NCBI RefSeq assembly: GCF_004352855.1
Contig: NZ_SJSC01000003.1
Location: 434,001-498,000, forward strand
Source of the DNA: Marinomonas sp. KMM3893
Lineage (GTDB): Bacteria; Pseudomonadota; Gammaproteobacteria; Pseudomonadales; Marinomonadaceae
Direction of reading: 5' to 3'
Length of the DNA: 64,000 nucleotides
The notes under the pieces were generated by a model that ran no database searches, was not told where the DNA came from, and saw only the letters and a program-made list of their open reading frames with translations. Shown here one piece after another: positions 61,680 to 64,000 of this stretch (its first letter is position 1; the number at the start of each line of letters is the position of its first letter). Made by a program: the position numbers and the translations under genes.

Positions 61680-62594
61680 ATGAAAGTGACAAAAATTCCA
61701 TTTATGGCGATGCGTAAAGTCGTGGCCTTGTTCTCGATTACGCTGATCCTTATTTCTATTGCCTCTTTGGCGACCAAGGGTATTAAGTTTGGTTTGGACT
61801 TTACCGGCGGTACCTTGATTGAGGTGTCTTATCAGCAAGCACCGCAACTTGATGAGGTGCGTGGTCTGCTGGATAAAGGCGGCTACAGTGACGTTGTTGT
61901 GCAGAACTTTGGTTCACCAACGGATGTTGTTGTGCGCATGGCAAATGCTTACACGCCAGAACTGGGTGGTCAGGTATTGTCTACTCTTGAAGACAACGGC
62001 AATGTGTCTGTGTCTTTGAAGCGTTCTGAGTTTGTGGGTGCGCAAGTGGGTGAAGAGTTACGAGAGCAGGGCGGCTTAGGTATGTTGCTGGCGCTGTTGA
62101 TCGTGATGATTTACGTTGCGGTGCGTTTCCAGTTTAAGTTCTCATTGGCATCGGTGATTGCCTTGGTTCACGATGTGACCATTACATTGGGTTTCTTCTC
62201 TTTGTTCGGTTACGAATTCGATTTAACCGTATTGGCGGCGATTCTTGCGCTGATTGGTTACTCGTTGAATGACACCATTGTGGTCTGTGACCGGATTCGG
62301 GAAAACTTCCGTATTCTGCGTGACATCAAGCCTTATGACTTGATTAACTTATCGATCAACCAAACGCTGGGACGTACTATTATCACGTCCTTAACCACCT
62401 TGTTTACCTTGTTTGTGTTGTTCTTCTACGGTGGCGAGTCGATTCATAACTTCTCGCTAGCGCTCTTGTTCGGTATTCTTATCGGTACGTACTCTTCTAT
62501 CTTTGTGGCGGCGAACTTGCTACTCACGATGAAGGTAACCCGAGAAGATCTTATTCCTGCACCAAAAGAGCAGTTAGAAGACGAGTTGCCATAG
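61680..62594 (+). CDS. secF: protein translocase subunit SecF
   Basis: A 304-residue SecF, partner of SecD and YajC. TM1 is at about 12-30, followed by the periplasmic KFGLDFTGGTLIEVSY segment. The C-terminal five-TM part contains LIGYSLNDTIVVCDRIRENFR and the TSLTTLFTLFVLFFYGGESI segment. The start MKVTKIPFMAM is set by AAGGAG 6 bases ahead; an overlapping earlier ATG (61614) lies inside secD. Terminator downstream. Confidence 0.95.
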   Translation: MKVTKIPFMAMRKVVALFSITLILISIASLATKGIKFGLDFTGGTLIEVSYQQAPQLDEVRGLLDKGGYSDVVVQNFGSPTDVVVRMANAYTPELGGQVLSTLEDNGNVSVSLKRSEFVGAQVGEELREQGGLGMLLALLIVMIYVAVRFQFKFSLASVIALVHDVTITLGFFSLFGYEFDLTVLAAILALIGYSLNDTIVVCDRIRENFRILRDIKPYDLINLSINQTLGRTIITSLTTLFTLFVLFFYGGESIHNFSLALLFGILIGTYSSIFVAANLLLTMKVTREDLIPAPKEQLEDELP

Positions 62595-62672
62595 CATTAC
62601 TGCGTTGCGGACACTGTGCCGCGACGCTTGTTTTCAAGGCAGCCTATTTCAAGGTTATCCTGTTTGAGAGTC

Positions 62673-62702
62673 AAAAAAAGCCTGCTTATTGCAGGCTTTT
62701 TA
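62673..62702. terminator. terminator, secF / psd
   Basis: Stem GCCTGC/GCAGGC with loop TTATT, A7 and T5 flanks; between convergent secF and psd. Confidence 0.9.
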
Positions 62703-62735
62703 TTGTCTAAAATCTAGTGTCGCAGCGTCAATGGC

Positions 62736-63590
62736 TTATTTGATGGTGCCAAATGGCATGCCCATGGTGGTTGGGGTTTCTGCTTGCAGGCTTTCTTCCC
62801 AGTTCACGGCGTCTTTGCCAAATAATACAATGGCCGTAGAGCCTAGCTTAAAGCGGCTCATTTCTTCGCCTTTCTTAATCACTACGTCATTAAGGGCGCT
62901 GTAATCCCAAGTCACCACATTTTTGTTAAAAGGGGTGACTTGGCCTGCCCAGACGGTCTCTATGCTGGCCACTATCATGGCGCCCACAAGAATCACGGCC
63001 ATGGGGCCTGCTTCGGTATCAAATAGGCATACGGTGCGTTCGTTACGAGCGAAAACGCTGGGTATCTGCTCAGCCGTTACCTTGTTGACAGAGAACAGCT
63101 TGCCAGGGATGTGGATCATCTTGGTGAGTTTGCCTGTTAGAGGCATGTGCACGCGGTGGTAGTCTTTTGGCGACAAATACACGGTTGCAAAAGAGCCGCC
63201 TAGAAATTGATCGGACAAAGCGGCATCGCCACCCAATAAGCTTGTTAGGCTGTAGTGATGACCTTTGGCTTGCAATATGGTGCCATGCTCGATGTTGCCA
63301 AGCTGGCTGATAGCGCCGTCAGCCGGGCAGGCAATGCTGTTGCTTTCTTCACTGATAGGGCGAAGCTCAGGGCGAATTGCGCGGGTGAAGAAATCATTAA
63401 AATTGCGATAAGACAGTGGATCACTGTTGATCGCTTGAGACATGTCTACTTGGTATTTTTTAATAAATTGAGTAATGAAGGTGTTCTTAACCCAAGATGT
63501 TTCGCATTCTGCAATTTTTCCTATCACTCTGGAAAGGGTTTTTTGAGGTGTTATTTGTTGCGCGAACGCAAAAAGTTGATCTTTGGTCAC
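62736..63590 (-). CDS. psd: phosphatidylserine decarboxylase
   Basis: A 284-residue proenzyme that makes phosphatidylethanolamine at the inner membrane. The pyruvoyl-forming autocleavage motif is LGST (in EMSRFKLGSTAIVLFG, about 249-264). Also AINSDPLSYRNFNDFFTRAI, ACPADGAISQLG (catalytic Asp), and SPKDYHRVHMPLTGKL (catalytic His). Length is normal. It is followed upstream (same strand) by a partial gene. Confidence 0.95.
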   Translation of the reverse strand: MTKDQLFAFAQQITPQKTLSRVIGKIAECETSWVKNTFITQFIKKYQVDMSQAINSDPLSYRNFNDFFTRAIRPELRPISEESNSIACPADGAISQLGNIEHGTILQAKGHHYSLTSLLGGDAALSDQFLGGSFATVYLSPKDYHRVHMPLTGKLTKMIHIPGKLFSVNKVTAEQIPSVFARNERTVCLFDTEAGPMAVILVGAMIVASIETVWAGQVTPFNKNVVTWDYSALNDVVIKKGEEMSRFKLGSTAIVLFGKDAVNWEESLQAETPTTMGMPFGTIK

Positions 63591-63604
63591 AAGTTTTTCC
63601 TAGT

Positions 63605-64000
63605 CTAAAGTGTCTTTCTTGGGTTGTGGCTAATCAGCATCACAATCTTTTTTAAATTTGAATAATCTTTATCGTTGAAGCCATTCGATGTGGTTAGCCA
63701 AAAAATGCCAGTTTCCGTTTCTGATATCGGTGTGGACGCGAGTATTAAATGGCCATTTTGATCAATAAGGCTGTCTGCTAGATAAGGAAGGTCGTTTATC
63801 AAGTCCGACAATGTGCTTCCTTGGCAGTGAATAGCAGAACGTTTTTGGATCATTTTTTTAAACAGTGACGATGGCATGTTCCATTTTACATTTTTGATGA
63901 TGCTAACGTCTTGCCCATATTGCATGGCGGGGCTGATTTTACCGTCGGTGTGCTTGAGTAAAATAGCCTGCTGGGCATTGGGTATGGTGAGTTTAATGGT
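63605..64000 (-). CDS. unknown protein, C-terminal part only (runs off the window)
   Basis: The frame is open through the right edge of the window, so only the last 131 residues are visible; an internal ATG at 63925 is not the start. The visible part contains PNAQQAILLKHTDGKIS, SSLFKKMIQKRSAIHCQG and LPYLADSLIDQNGHLILAST. I recognise no family. It ends 14 bases before psd on the same strand, so the two may be co-transcribed. The function cannot be judged from this fragment. Confidence 0.6.
   Translation of the reverse strand, partial: TIKLTIPNAQQAILLKHTDGKISPAMQYGQDVSIIKNVKWNMPSSLFKKMIQKRSAIHCQGSTLSDLINDLPYLADSLIDQNGHLILASTPISETETGIFWLTTSNGFNDKDYSNLKKIVMLISHNPRKTL

Overview
The window looks like chromosomal DNA of a marine gammaproteobacterium of the Oceanospirillales, most like Marinomonas. 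This is inferred from the gene complement: a complete GbcAB/DgcAB/EtfAB glycine betaine demethylation cluster with its GbdR-type regulator, TRAP and AgcS sodium-coupled transporters, and a queA-tgt-yajC-secD-secF block. There is no prophage, CRISPR array or rRNA. One tRNA gene, Leu with anticodon CAA, is present.

Layout. 0.2-5.1 kb: a small lipoprotein, a CoA-binding-like protein, a DUF2789 protein, and a CitA/CitB-type two-component pair downstream of a 2-hydroxycarboxylate transporter. 5.5-10.7 kb: a minus-strand operon (TRAP transporter DctPQM, class I mannose-6-phosphate isomerase homologue, 3-hydroxyisobutyrate dehydrogenase-family enzyme) with a FadR/GntR-type operator motif upstream. 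11-12.5 kb: an M32 carboxypeptidase. 12.5-17 kb: an accessory region of AT-rich plus-strand genes (RNxxxH orphan, unknown protein, GFA protein, PD-(D/E)XK-like protein). They are separated by imperfect dyads that look like integron attC sites, with no integrase in view. 17-24.6 kb: an EamA transporter, a GST/MDR/LysR module, a MYG1-family protein, a REP-associated tyrosine transposase (RAYT) with a local family of its repeats, and an M48 lipoprotein protease. 24.9-27.6 kb: quinone-dependent D-lactate dehydrogenase and a VC0807-like membrane protein.

27.8-40.2 kb is the betaine locus. GbcA/GbcB oxidise glycine betaine to dimethylglycine, DgcA/DgcB oxidise dimethylglycine to sarcosine, EtfA/EtfB accept the electrons, and GbdR is expected to activate these genes. 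The dipeptidase, the DUF5943-type protein and an 82-residue protein travel with the operon. Just after gbdR an AT-rich orphan gene (40.46-41.43 kb) with an RNxxxH (HEPN-like) motif sits between two identical 28-bp copies of a rho-independent terminator. This is the most unusual arrangement in the window and looks like insertion of a cargo gene into a terminator.

41.5-46.6 kb: an ArnT-like and a GtrB/ArnC-like glycosyltransferase, a GtrA flippase and an OmpR/histidine-kinase pair, probably an envelope glycan-modification module. 46.7-51.5 kb: assorted single genes (FMN reductase, a 39-residue basic protein, an ABM monooxygenase, a LigB/DODA dioxygenase, a GGDEF protein, an EamA transporter). 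51.6-56.5 kb: asparagine/aspartate catabolism (AgcS symporter, aspartase, asparaginase) beside an HTH regulator. 56.6-62.6 kb: DUF2986, tRNA-Leu, queA, tgt, yajC, secD, secF. 62.7-64 kb: phosphatidylserine decarboxylase and a partial gene running off the window.
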